42,080 bases of DNA from Oscillospiraceae bacterium (GTDB lineage Bacteria > Bacillota_A > Clostridia > Oscillospirales > Oscillospiraceae), in NCBI GenBank assembly GCA_017540945.1, contig JAFYAB010000006.1, positions 1 through 42,080 of the forward strand, given 5' to 3'. Below the pieces are notes generated by a model that worked only from the letters and a program-made list of their open reading frames with translations, was not told where the DNA came from and did no database searches. Position numbers and translations under genes: made by a program. Of this stretch, positions 8,752 through 15,962 are shown one piece after another (position 1 is the stretch's first letter; every line of letters begins with the position of its first letter).

Positions 8752-8797
8752 TGATGTATTGTGTAAAGGAAGAAACTAACTTCTTCACAATACATCA
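8752..8797. repeat. Long hairpin at the left end of the mobile element
   Basis: TGATGTATTGTG (8752-8763) pairs perfectly with CACAATACATCA (8786-8797); AAGAA/TTCTT extends the stem inside. It lies 30 bases after the ldh stop. There is no T-run, so it is less likely a terminator than an element-end or regulatory structure. Confidence 0.6.
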
Positions 8798-8798
8798 C

Positions 8799-8820
8799 GG
8801 CTGGCGGCTCATTTGTGGCA
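8799..8820 (+). repeat. Inverted repeat arm 1 of the mobile element
   Basis: It contains GGCTCATTTGTGGCA. The reverse complement of 11359-11380 matches this 22-base stretch at 20 positions. The other arm lies directly upstream of the recombinase gene. Confidence 0.6.
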
Positions 8821-8890
8821 AATGTGAGAAACAGTCGTGGGAAAGGAGGCTGCGCGAAAGCGCTCTATCCCTGCGACTGGAAGTAGGTTC

Positions 8891-8922
8891 GGAGATGCTT
8901 CCGGAATGTTGGAAGCATCTCC
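8891..8922. repeat. Perfect 12-bp hairpin upstream of tnpV
   Basis: GGAGATGCTTCC at 8891-8902 and GGAAGCATCTCC at 8911-8922 are perfect inverted copies with an 8-base loop. No T-tract follows. It sits 38 bases before the TnpV start and could be an operator or a structured leader. Confidence 0.6.
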
Positions 8923-8959
8923 AGGCCGCGAACAAACATTTGACGCGAAAGGAGCCGTT

Positions 8960-9472
8960 ATGAAATCCAATAACGAACAGCAGTCAGGCAAGTCCATTTA
9001 CGCACAACAATCAGGCAAATCCATTTACGAACAGTTGGGCGGAACGTATTCCAAGGTTGGAGACTATTATCTTCCGAACATGGACATCGAGCTGCCGGTG
9101 GTGGCCGGAAACAGGTGCTCTGCGCAGCAGGAATCACATGCGGATGGATGCAATCCGGATTCTGACGCAGTGGGCAGGGATGCCGGAATCAGCTGGATCG
9201 GCAAGTATGGGCTGATGCGGAAGACGTATCTGAAAGAGCATCGGCCGGTGCTGTATGGGGAGTTGACCCGGACCGGGAAGCTGCAGGAACACTTGACGGA
9301 AATCAACAATGCCTGTTCCATGCAGATGGATCGGATGACCGCGGAGATGGCTCGGCGGGAGAGTGTTGGCGAACGACTCAAGGCGTCCAATCCTATGGAA
9401 TGGGTCGCCAGAATGAATTCGATCCGGCACCGTGCGGAAGAAATTGTGCTGCGGGAATACGTTTTGGCCTGA
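8960..9472 (+). CDS. TnpV-type transposon-encoded protein
   Basis: A 170-residue protein matching the TnpV family of Tn4451-like elements. The signature is KSIYEQLGGTYSKVGDYYLPN near residue 20, then IGKYGLMRKTYLKEHRP, a GKLQEHLTEI helix and MEWVARMNSIRHRAEEIVL near the C-terminus. The function is unknown; it is thought to be a small DNA-associated accessory protein. The ATG at 8960 follows GAAAGGAG; a longer in-frame version from 8837 would cover the perfect hairpin at 8891-8922 and adds nothing family-like. Oddly, the segment (A)QQSGKSIY occurs twice in tandem before the conserved start of the family, a small internal duplication. Confidence 0.85.
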   Translation: MKSNNEQQSGKSIYAQQSGKSIYEQLGGTYSKVGDYYLPNMDIELPVVAGNRCSAQQESHADGCNPDSDAVGRDAGISWIGKYGLMRKTYLKEHRPVLYGELTRTGKLQEHLTEINNACSMQMDRMTAEMARRESVGERLKASNPMEWVARMNSIRHRAEEIVLREYVLA

Positions 9473-9504
9473 TACCGGCAGTATTATAACACGAAACCAG
9501 AGTA

Positions 9505-9548
9505 AAAGCCACAGGTTTTCAGAAACTGATCTGAAAGCTTGTGGCTTT
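9505..9548 (+). terminator. Terminator after tnpV
   Basis: AAAGCCACA..GGTTTTCAG pairs with CTGAAAGC..TTGTGGCTTT over nearly the whole 44 bases, followed by CTTT. It begins 32 bases after the TnpV stop. Confidence 0.75.
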
Positions 9549-10031
9549 CTTTATGATATGCTTTCCAGCGCATTTTGCTTCGATTGCAAAAAGAATGTGC
9601 AAACGCGGGAACTCACGCTTTAGAGCTTCAAAAACCCTTGAAAAACCTACGTTTTTTCGGCCTCAGTCGAGGTGGGCCGTATACCTATACCACCCCCCTC
9701 CGAAACCGGGAAATATGCCCCTCAGAGGCGCGAGAATGACTTGCGGTTATGACGTGCATAATTGCTAAGTCCCGTTATCTGATGGGCCAAATGTTAGATA
9801 AGATCATCGTCATCCCGGCGCGGCTGAAAACGCTGTGCCGGGCGCTTTTGGTGTCCAGATTTTGGTACATATCCTGTGAGATAATCACGATGGGGGCCTG
9901 GGTGAAAAGTTCCAATAACAACTCTGGAGAAATATTTTTATGGAGTTGGTGACATTTCACCTGTCGATGTGTCGTTAATTAGTAGAACGGATCATATCAG
10001 GAATAACAATCTGTCCGGAGGAGGTGTGAAC
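9549..10031. other. Non-coding stretch between tnpV and the sigma-like gene
   Basis: No convincing gene is seen. It holds an AT-flanked AAAAACCTACGTTTTTT palindrome near 9640, a GGTGG..CCACC imperfect inverted repeat around 9670-9700, and an 11-bp GC-rich hairpin with two G-U pairs at 9814-9842 followed by CGCTTTT, which looks like a terminator of an unseen short transcript. The function is unknown; an origin of transfer or a small RNA are possible. Confidence 0.4.
9814..9848 (+). terminator. Orphan terminator-like hairpin
   Basis: CCCGGCGCGGC (9814-9824) pairs with GCTGTGCCGGG (9832-9842), loop TGAAAAC, then CGCTTTT. No gene precedes it within 340 bases, so it may end a small RNA or be a remnant. 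Confidence 0.5.
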
Positions 10032-10895
10032 ATGAAGACGATTGAAGAAAAAGGGACGACTGCGATCCGGATTCCGGCGGACGCCAATCTGTGGTATCTT
10101 CCGCTTGTATATATCCTGCCATGGGAGGAGATTTCAAAGCATCCGGTGCTGAGAGAGCTGCCGCGGATTCCGCATCAGATCCTGACATCCGGAGAGCAGC
10201 TGGACATCATTGCGGACGACGAATTTCTGAAGGAGATCATGGACGCGGTCTCATCGCTGGCCTTCCCACATTTTGGTTTTCGAGGATGGAAGGAACACTA
10301 CTCCGGGTCCTGTCCGGTATGGATCTTCTCCTACAGCCTGCCGATCTGGGCGAGAGAGATCGACAGAGAGATCGGCATGAATCTGCAGCGGCTGTTTTAT
10401 CATCCGCGCAATCTGCCGTTTGCTTATCCACCGGTGGAAGAGGTCAGCGCGCTGTTCGAGAAGATCGTCAAGCGGGTAATCAAAGAGCAAAACTGGCAGC
10501 CGGTCCTGGACGTCGTCAAGGAGATGCCCTGCGAAGAAGACTTTGAGCCGATCAAGTCCAAGGTTCGGACGGACTTCCTTCGGAAGTGGTATCACACCCG
10601 TTCCAAGAACGTGCAGACTGTCTCCCTGGAACAAACCTACGGAGACGAGAGCTTCGGCCCCGTGTTCTTCATCCCGGACGCATCCAGCCATGTGGAAGAG
10701 CACGTGATTTCCAAGGTGTTTCTGGACTCTTTCCTGGAAACGCTGACAGAGCAGGACCGCAGGCTTCTGGATTTGCGGCAGCAGGGCTACACCTGGAAGG
10801 AGATCGCCGCGGAGCTGGGCTACGCCAGCCACAGCGGGGTACTGAAGCGCGTCAACAGCATCATGAAGCGTTATCACGAATACGGAAAGGAATAA
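10032..10895 (+). CDS. Sigma-70 region 4-like transcription factor of the mobile element
   Basis: A 287-residue protein. The C-terminal 60 residues (LTEQDRRLLDLRQQGYTWKEIAAELGYASHSGVLKRVNSIM) form a helix-turn-helix typical of sigma-70 region 4. The long N-terminal part (WYLPLVYILPWEEISKHP, WIFSYSLPIWAREIDREIG) is not a recognisable region 2, so it may be a sigma-like regulator and not a full sigma factor. The ATG at 10032 follows GGAGGAGGTG; an upstream in-frame start at 9969 lacks a binding site. Two hairpins follow, the second a strong terminator. It lies inside the mobile element and probably controls element genes. The function is inferred only from the C-terminal domain and location. 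Confidence 0.75.
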   Translation: MKTIEEKGTTAIRIPADANLWYLPLVYILPWEEISKHPVLRELPRIPHQILTSGEQLDIIADDEFLKEIMDAVSSLAFPHFGFRGWKEHYSGSCPVWIFSYSLPIWAREIDREIGMNLQRLFYHPRNLPFAYPPVEEVSALFEKIVKRVIKEQNWQPVLDVVKEMPCEEDFEPIKSKVRTDFLRKWYHTRSKNVQTVSLEQTYGDESFGPVFFIPDASSHVEEHVISKVFLDSFLETLTEQDRRLLDLRQQGYTWKEIAAELGYASHSGVLKRVNSIMKRYHEYGKE

Positions 10896-10970
10896 TCTGC
10901 ACGGCTTCATCTTCATTTGAGCCGTGCGGATTGCCCTTTCTTAAAGCGCCGAGAGGCGCTTTTTCTTTTT
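10895..10970 (+). terminator. Double terminator after the sigma-like gene
   Basis: The first hairpin pairs ATCTGCACGGCT with AGCCGTGCGGAT (10895-10932). The second pairs AAAGCGCC with GGCGCTTT (10943-10962) and is followed by TTCTTTTT, a textbook intrinsic terminator. Confidence 0.85.
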
Positions 10971-11025
10971 TAGCAACTGCTTTCACTTTTCTCGCTGGCA
11001 GTTAATATCAAATACAGAAGGAGTG

Positions 11026-11103
11026 GTCGTAATGGTTATCACAAACTGAGCAAGGTCGTTCGCACACCAAATCATTATCATTTCATAATCATAACCAAAC
11101 GAC
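11026..11103. repeat. Nested inverted repeat upstream of tnpW
   Basis: GTCGTAATGGTTAT (11026-11039) is the near inverse of ATAACCAAACGAC (11091-11103); between them ATTATCATTTCATAAT forms a smaller palindrome. It could be a protein-binding site, a transfer origin or an RNA structure ahead of the tnpW-recombinase unit. Confidence 0.4.
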
Positions 11104-11121
11104 TTTGCAGGAGGAATCAAC

Positions 11122-11220
11122 ATGCAAACAAGAAAACTAAACCAAATTCATCATCACAGAGCGCAGCACGCGCGGAAAGGAGCTTTATGGAAAAACACCC
11201 AGGCAATACCTTTACCCTGA
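11122..11220 (+). CDS. Small basic ORF upstream of tnpW
   Basis: A 32-codon frame starting ATG at 11122 with a strong binding site (CAGGAGGAATCAAC). The peptide MQTRKLNQIHHHRAQHARK... is rich in His, Arg and Lys. Its end overlaps the TnpW start at 11187 in another frame, so it could act as a leader peptide coupling translation. No family is recognised and it may not be a real product. Confidence 0.35.
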   Translation: MQTRKLNQIHHHRAQHARKGALWKNTQAIPLP

Positions 11221-11399
11221 GCCGACGGATCGGCTCGACCAATTACCGGGTCAACGCCCATTTCAGCGAGAATACGGCTGAGACTTTTGAGGACAAGATT
11301 TTTCATTTGATTCAAAATGAAGGCTTGGAATCCGAACGGAAATGTGCTATACTGAACGTGCCACAAATGAGCCGTCAGTCTGAAAGGAGTCAGGTATGA
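11187..11399 (+). CDS. TnpW-type transposon-encoded protein
   Basis: A 70-residue protein of the TnpW family, recognised by TLSRRIGSTNYRVNAHFSE followed by TFEDKIFHLIQNE. In Tn4451-like elements it is a short gene of unknown role near the recombinase. The ATG at 11187 follows GAAAGGAGC. Its stop codon overlaps the recombinase start in an ATGA (11396-11399), which implies translational coupling of the two products. The recombinase promoter lies inside its 3' half. Confidence 0.8.
   Translation: MEKHPGNTFTLSRRIGSTNYRVNAHFSENTAETFEDKIFHLIQNEGLESERKCAILNVPQMSRQSERSQV
11325..11353 (+). promoter_or_regulatory. Promoter for the serine recombinase
   Basis: TTGGAA (11325-11330), 17-base spacer, TATACT (11348-11353). 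It lies within tnpW, about 43 bases before the recombinase ATG, and would give the recombinase its own transcript. Confidence 0.7.
11359..11380 (-). repeat. Inverted repeat arm 2, at the recombinase promoter
   Basis: It contains GCCACAAATGAGCC, the inverse of the core at 8806-8819. Its position at the predicted transcription start of the recombinase would suit an operator or a recombinase binding site. Confidence 0.6.
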
Positions 11400-13210
11400 C
11401 CAGCAGACAGACGGATGAAAAAATCACCGCTCTCTATGAGCGGCTCTCGCGGGATGATGAGCTTGCGGGAGATTCGAGCTCCATTGCAAACCAGAAGATT
11501 TACCTCGAGAACTATGCAACGCAGCACGGCTACACCAATCTGCGCCACTATACCGACGACGGCTGGTCCGGCGGCAACTTTGAGCGTCCGGACTGGAAAC
11601 GGCTGATCGCGGATATTGAGGCCGGGAAGATCGGAACCGTGCTGGTCAAGGACATGAGCCGCGTCGGCAGAGATTATCTGCAGACGGGTTTCTACACTGA
11701 GGTATTCTTTCGGGAGCATGGGGTTCATTTTATTGCCATCGCCAACAACGTGGACAGCGAGGATCAGAACAGCAGCGAGTTCGCGCCGTTCCTGAATATC
11801 ATGAACGAGTGGTATCTGCGGGATCAGTCGCGGAAGATCAAGGCTGCCTACAAAGTCAAGGGGAGCTCCGGAAAGCCCACCTCGAACATTCCGCCCTACG
11901 GCTATCTCAAGGACCCGAAGGACATCAACCGCTGGCTGGTGGATGAAGAAGCCGCCGCAGTGGTCCGGCGAATCTTTCAAATGGCGGTGGAAGGCCATGG
12001 TCCCTATGATATTTCGCGTAGATTGACCGCGGATCATGTGGATACGCCCAGCAGCCATCTGGCAAAGCTGGGGCTCGGAAACTGCAGAAGCAAGATCGAT
12101 CCGGATCGTCCCTATGACTGGTACGGTCAGTCGGTGATGAACATCCTGACGCGGCCGGAGTATATGGGCCACACGGTGAACTTCCGGACGAACAAGCGGA
12201 GCTACAAGGAAAAGCGAACGTTCAACGACCCTGCCGATTGGATGATTTTTGAAAACACCCACGAGGCGATCATTGATCCGCAGACGTTTGCGCTGGCGCA
12301 AAAGGTCTGCCAGACCCGTCACAGAACAGATACCCTCGGCGAAGCCAACCCTTTGACCGGGCTTGTGTACTGTGCCGACTGCGGAAAACGGATGTATAAC
12401 CATCGGCCAAAAAGGACGCTTGCGAACGGGAAACAGGTAATCGGCGGCGACGGATACAACTGTTCTTCCTACACGCTGTCTTATCTGCACGAGCAGAAGG
12501 TATGCTTCTCGCATCATGTCAGCACGTCGGCGCTGCGGGAGTTGATTCTGGAAACGATCCGAACCGTCAGCAGCTACGCAGTTGAAAACGAGGCGGCCTT
12601 TGTGCAGAAGGTGCGGGAAGCCTCCGAGATCCGGAAAGCAGAATCCGCAAAGGAGCTGAAGCGAAAAATCCAAAAAGCGAAGCGGCGCAGCAAGGAGCTG
12701 GACAGCATTTTGAAAAAGCTGTATGAGTCCTATGCTCTGGAAAAGCTGCCGGAGAAGCGATTTGAAGCACTGTCGCAGGAATACGAACAGGAACAGGCGG
12801 AGCTGGAAACGCTAATCAGCTCGGAAGAGTCCATGTTGGCCGCTTACATGGCCGACACCGCAAGGGTGGAACAGTTTCTGGCGCTGGCGAAGAAGTACCG
12901 GGACTTCACGGAGCTGACAACGCCCATGATCCACGAATTCATCGATCGGATTCTGGTTCACGCTCCGACGAAGGATGAATACGGAGAGCGCTGCCAGGAA
13001 ATCGAGATCTATCTGAACTTCATCGGCAAGTTCGAGGTCCCTGTCCCGGAGCCGACGCCGGAGGAGCTGGCGCAGCTCGAGGCAGACCGCAAACGCCGCG
13101 CCGCGAATCGGGAGAAGTATTATCGACGCAAAGAACGCGAAGCAAAGAAAAAGGCGGAGACCGAAGCAAAGCGTTTGGCGGAAGCGTCGGACGCTATGAT
13201 AACCGAATAA
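11396..13210 (+). CDS. Large serine recombinase (TnpX-like)
   Basis: This 604-residue site-specific recombinase should cut and rejoin the element ends by a phosphoserine mechanism. The N-terminal resolvase domain includes YERLSRDDE with catalytic Ser18, VKDMSRVGRDYL and the QNSSEFAPFLN region. The recombinase domain follows (GKPTSNIPPYGYL). A zinc ribbon begins CADCGKRMYNH at about residue 326. A long coiled-coil and a very basic C-terminus (KRRAANREKYYRRKEREAKKK) end the protein. Size and order match TnpX of Tn4451. The start overlaps tnpW by ATGA, and a strong hairpin terminator lies 10 bases after the stop. It is the integration and excision enzyme of this element. Confidence 0.93.
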   Translation: MTSRQTDEKITALYERLSRDDELAGDSSSIANQKIYLENYATQHGYTNLRHYTDDGWSGGNFERPDWKRLIADIEAGKIGTVLVKDMSRVGRDYLQTGFYTEVFFREHGVHFIAIANNVDSEDQNSSEFAPFLNIMNEWYLRDQSRKIKAAYKVKGSSGKPTSNIPPYGYLKDPKDINRWLVDEEAAAVVRRIFQMAVEGHGPYDISRRLTADHVDTPSSHLAKLGLGNCRSKIDPDRPYDWYGQSVMNILTRPEYMGHTVNFRTNKRSYKEKRTFNDPADWMIFENTHEAIIDPQTFALAQKVCQTRHRTDTLGEANPLTGLVYCADCGKRMYNHRPKRTLANGKQVIGGDGYNCSSYTLSYLHEQKVCFSHHVSTSALRELILETIRTVSSYAVENEAAFVQKVREASEIRKAESAKELKRKIQKAKRRSKELDSILKKLYESYALEKLPEKRFEALSQEYEQEQAELETLISSEESMLAAYMADTARVEQFLALAKKYRDFTELTTPMIHEFIDRILVHAPTKDEYGERCQEIEIYLNFIGKFEVPVPEPTPEELAQLEADRKRRAANREKYYRRKEREAKKKAETEAKRLAEASDAMITE

Positions 13211-13220
13211 CAAAACGACA

Positions 13221-13276
13221 GCGAAACGGGCTGTGAGGGATTTGACACGATCCCTTGCGGCCCGTTTCGCATTTTT
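13221..13276 (+). terminator. Terminator after the recombinase
   Basis: GCGAAACGGG (13221-13230) pairs with CCCGTTTCGC (13261-13270), with GGGAT/ATCCC inside the loop, followed by ATTTTT. Confidence 0.8.
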
Positions 13277-13296
13277 GCAGGAAAGGAGATTTGAAA

Positions 13297-13530
13297 ATGC
13301 AGGAACAAACAGATTTGCAGAAGGAGCTTTTGCAGATGCGGCACCGATACGAGGAAGCCCTGGCACGGGATCGTGTGCGGGAGCGAAAGGAACGAACGCG
13401 GCGGCTGATTCAGAAGGGGGACATTGTCGAAAAAGCGATGCCGTTTACGAACGGGATGACGCTGGAAGAGTTGGAGGGTTTTCTGGGGAAGATCACGAAA
13501 GCGCTGGAGGCGAGGGGGGATTTATCTTGA
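13297..13530 (+). CDS. DUF3847 family protein
   Basis: A 77-residue charged, mostly helical protein (QKELLQMRHRYEEAL, then ERKERTRRLIQKGDIVEKA). The RTRRLI..GDIVEK centre followed by LEELEGFL matches DUF3847, small proteins found beside relaxase genes of Gram-positive mobilisable elements. A relaxase accessory role is inferred from that association. The ATG at 13297 follows GGAAAGGAGA; the upstream in-frame ATG at 13255 falls inside the preceding terminator. Confidence 0.75.
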   Translation: MQEQTDLQKELLQMRHRYEEALARDRVRERKERTRRLIQKGDIVEKAMPFTNGMTLEELEGFLGKITKALEARGDLS

Positions 13531-13838
13531 AAACTACAACATTCACAGAGGCAAAGCGTACGGAAAACGCGAAAACGCAAGGAAACCAACGCGGCGGGAT
13601 GGCTCAGAAACGGGCTGTCCCGTCGGTTCCTTTTTCCCGAAGGGCGCACTTACTCACCACCTCCGAAATGCGCAGCATTTCGCAGGCGGTGGTATCCCTC
13701 CCGATGGTCGGGCCGTGCGCTCTGCGAGGCACGCCTCCGCTTCGCTCCGGTGTCCGAGGGGGACGCGGGGTGTTTCGTTCTCTGCGGAGAACGACGGACG
13801 TTTCGGGCGCTGCTCCTCTCGTCCGCGGCGGGCGGCAT

Positions 13839-13890
13839 TTCCGTCATTGCGAGACCAGCCCGCAGGCTGGTCGTGGCAATCCGTTTTCCC
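13839..13890 (+). repeat. Dispersed palindromic repeat, copy A
   Basis: It reads TTCCGTCATTGCGAG, then GACCAGCC/GGCTGGTC as an inner stem, then GTGGCAATCCGTTTTCCC. The ends ATTGC/GCAAT complete the hairpin. This arrangement resembles short palindromic repeats dispersed in clostridial genomes. Confidence 0.7.
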
Positions 13891-13969
13891 ATCGGAAATG
13901 CAGCCCGCCTGTTTGCCAAATCTGCCACAGCGCAAGGCACGCCCTTCGGGTGCGGCAGGTTCGGCAAAT

Positions 13970-14015
13970 GGGAACGGATTGCCACAGCTCCTTCGGAGCT
14001 TCGCAACGACGGAAC
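13970..14015 (-). repeat. Dispersed palindromic repeat, copy B (inverted)
   Basis: The reverse complement reads GTTCCGTCGTTGCGA, inner stem AAGCTCC/GGAGCT, then GTGGCAATCCGTTCCC. The outer parts match copy A while the inner stem differs but remains paired, which points to selection on structure. Confidence 0.7.
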
Positions 14016-14051
14016 GAAGAACGATGAAATAACGAAGGGAGGATTTGATCT

Positions 14052-15836
14052 TTGGCGATCTATCATTTGGAAGCGTCCGTCGTCAGCCGGGGCAAGGGTC
14101 GTTCGGCCTGCGCGGCGGCAGCCTATATGAGCTGCTCGCGCGTTTTGAACGAATACGACGGGGTCCAGCATGACTATACGCGAAAACACGGTCTTATCGC
14201 ACAGCAGATATTTCTCCCGCCGAACGCGCCGCCGGAATGGAAAAACCGGGAAACACTCTGGAACGCGGTGGAGGCGGCGGAGAAAACGAAGGACAGCCGG
14301 CTTGCCCGTTCCTTCATCGCGGCTCTGCCGGTGGAACTTGGAACGGAAGAATGGATGAAGCTGCTCTCCGATTATATCCAAACACAGTTTGTCTCCCAGG
14401 GCATGTGCGCGGATCTGGCGATCCACGATCCAGGCCCAAAAGCGCCCGGTTCTTCCTGCGGGAATAATCCCCATGCGCATATTCTGCTGACGGTCCGTCC
14501 GCTGAATCCGGACGGCACCTGGCAGCCGAAAACGGAGAAAGAGTATCTCTGCGTCCGGGACGGAATCGAAAAAGGCTTCACTGCCGCGGAGTTCAAAACG
14601 GCGCAAACCGAAGGCTGGGAGAAGCAGTATCTTTACAAAATCGGCAAAAAGAAGGAGTATTTCGCCCCGTCAATTGCCGAGGCGCAGGGTCTGGAACGCG
14701 TATCAAAGTATCCAAAGAGCACCAAGTATGGCAGACAAAACCCGATCGCCGAACGCTGGAACAGCGAGGAACAGCTCTGCCTCTGGCGGGAGGCCTGGGC
14801 GGATCATGTCAACAGATATTTGGAGCAGGCAGGCAGAACAGAGCGGATCGACCACCGCAGCTTTGCGGATCAGGGTCGGGAAGAGCAGCCCACGATCCAC
14901 GAAGGCGTCATTGCACGGGCTATGGAAAAGAAAGGAATCGTCTCCGACCGCTGCGAGCTGAATCGGCAGATTCGTCGGGACAACGCCCTTTTGAAATCGC
15001 TCAAGGCCGCGATCACGAAGCTGACCGACGCGGTGAAACGCTCGATCCCAGCGATGGCCGAACTGTTGGAATCCATCCGCGCCAGGCTTTTGGTCCTGCG
15101 ATTCAGCGCAAATCACGCAAAGGCAAAAAAGGAACACGCACAGAATTATCTCTCCAAGGCGAAGCCGATGTTTGCGAATTACACCGAGCTGCTTGCCGCC
15201 CTGCAGAAGAAACGCCGGGATCGCAAGGCCCTGACTGAAGAACGCGACGCGCTTCCGCTTCTCGCCGTTTCCAAAAAGCGGGAGCTGACCGCGCGGATCG
15301 AAGGGCTGTCCGAAGAGATCCACGAGCTGCAGGGAAAGGAGACCGCCATCCTCGGCGGCTTCCGAAAAGAGGAAGCGCTTCGAAGGATGGCGGCGCAGCC
15401 GAACAAACGCGGCGCGATCACAAAACAGGCGCGAAAGGAAATCTCGGAGCAGATCACCGCAGCGGACGAAGCAGCGCGTCATCATGCTGAGCGGGAAACC
15501 ACATTTGAAACGGAATACCAGTCCGAGCTCCAACGTTTCAACGAGCTCCTGCCCGAAGCGGAAGCCCTCGATCCCCACGCTCTCACCGCCGCCCGTCTCG
15601 CGATCCGTCCCGAAAAGGAGCAAGCCGCTTTTGCCGAAATCTGCAAGACCTTCCTCGGCAAGCTGCCGGTTTTTGCACACAGCGAAACAACAAAGACAGT
15701 TGATCGTGATTTGAATGAAAACGGTTTGGAGGATCAGATCCGCAGACGGCAAAGACAGCGTACGATGCTTCATCAACCGCAGCCGCGGGCAAGCGGATTA
15801 CTGAAAAAGCAACAGGATTCACATGAATCGCTTTGA
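14052..15836 (+). CDS. MobA/MobL (MobQ-type) relaxase
   Basis: A 594-residue mobilisation protein that would nick the element at its transfer origin and lead the strand into a recipient, using conjugation machinery supplied by another element. The N-terminal relaxase domain begins AIYHLEASVVSRGKGRSACAAAAY. The metal-binding histidines appear in NNPHAHILLTVRPL near residue 141. After about residue 310 the protein becomes a long charged coiled-coil (KKEHAQNYLSKAKPMF, LTEERDALPLLAVSKKREL). The start is TTG at 14052 with GGGAGGATTTGA upstream. It fills the place of TnpZ in Tn4451-like elements. No coupling protein or secretion genes are present, so the element is mobilisable, not self-transmissible. 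Confidence 0.9.
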   Translation: MAIYHLEASVVSRGKGRSACAAAAYMSCSRVLNEYDGVQHDYTRKHGLIAQQIFLPPNAPPEWKNRETLWNAVEAAEKTKDSRLARSFIAALPVELGTEEWMKLLSDYIQTQFVSQGMCADLAIHDPGPKAPGSSCGNNPHAHILLTVRPLNPDGTWQPKTEKEYLCVRDGIEKGFTAAEFKTAQTEGWEKQYLYKIGKKKEYFAPSIAEAQGLERVSKYPKSTKYGRQNPIAERWNSEEQLCLWREAWADHVNRYLEQAGRTERIDHRSFADQGREEQPTIHEGVIARAMEKKGIVSDRCELNRQIRRDNALLKSLKAAITKLTDAVKRSIPAMAELLESIRARLLVLRFSANHAKAKKEHAQNYLSKAKPMFANYTELLAALQKKRRDRKALTEERDALPLLAVSKKRELTARIEGLSEEIHELQGKETAILGGFRKEEALRRMAAQPNKRGAITKQARKEISEQITAADEAARHHAERETTFETEYQSELQRFNELLPEAEALDPHALTAARLAIRPEKEQAAFAEICKTFLGKLPVFAHSETTKTVDRDLNENGLEDQIRRRQRQRTMLHQPQPRASGLLKKQQDSHESL

Positions 15837-15891
15837 TTACGGCACATACACGAAGCATATACGGAGTAATATGTCTCGCTTTTTTCATGCC

Positions 15892-15920
15892 TTGCTTTTT
15901 CTATCCCCGTGTGTTATGAT
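15892..15920 (+). promoter_or_regulatory. Promoter for the LysR gene
   Basis: TTGCTT (15892-15897), 17-base spacer, TATGAT (15915-15920), 42 bases before the LysR ATG. Confidence 0.75.
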
Positions 15921-15962
15921 TGGGAAAACAGATCAAAGGCCTGACCGAGCAAAGGAGTACAT

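Larger units (their letters stand above)
13531..14051. other. Hairpin-rich non-coding region before the relaxase
   Basis: No supported gene in 520 bases. It holds a hairpin at 13657-13692 (CCACC/GGTGG with GAAATGC/GCATTTC inside) and two oppositely oriented copies of a palindromic repeat at 13839-13890 and 13970-14015. A transfer origin is plausible because the relaxase gene follows directly, but no known nick motif is recognised. Confidence 0.55.

Noticed and set aside
13531..14027. Continuation of a coding frame after DUF3847 into the repeat region (KTTTFTEAKRTENAKTQ...)
   Set aside because: The frame lacks a binding site and runs through palindromic repeats, giving an Arg-rich composition with no domain.
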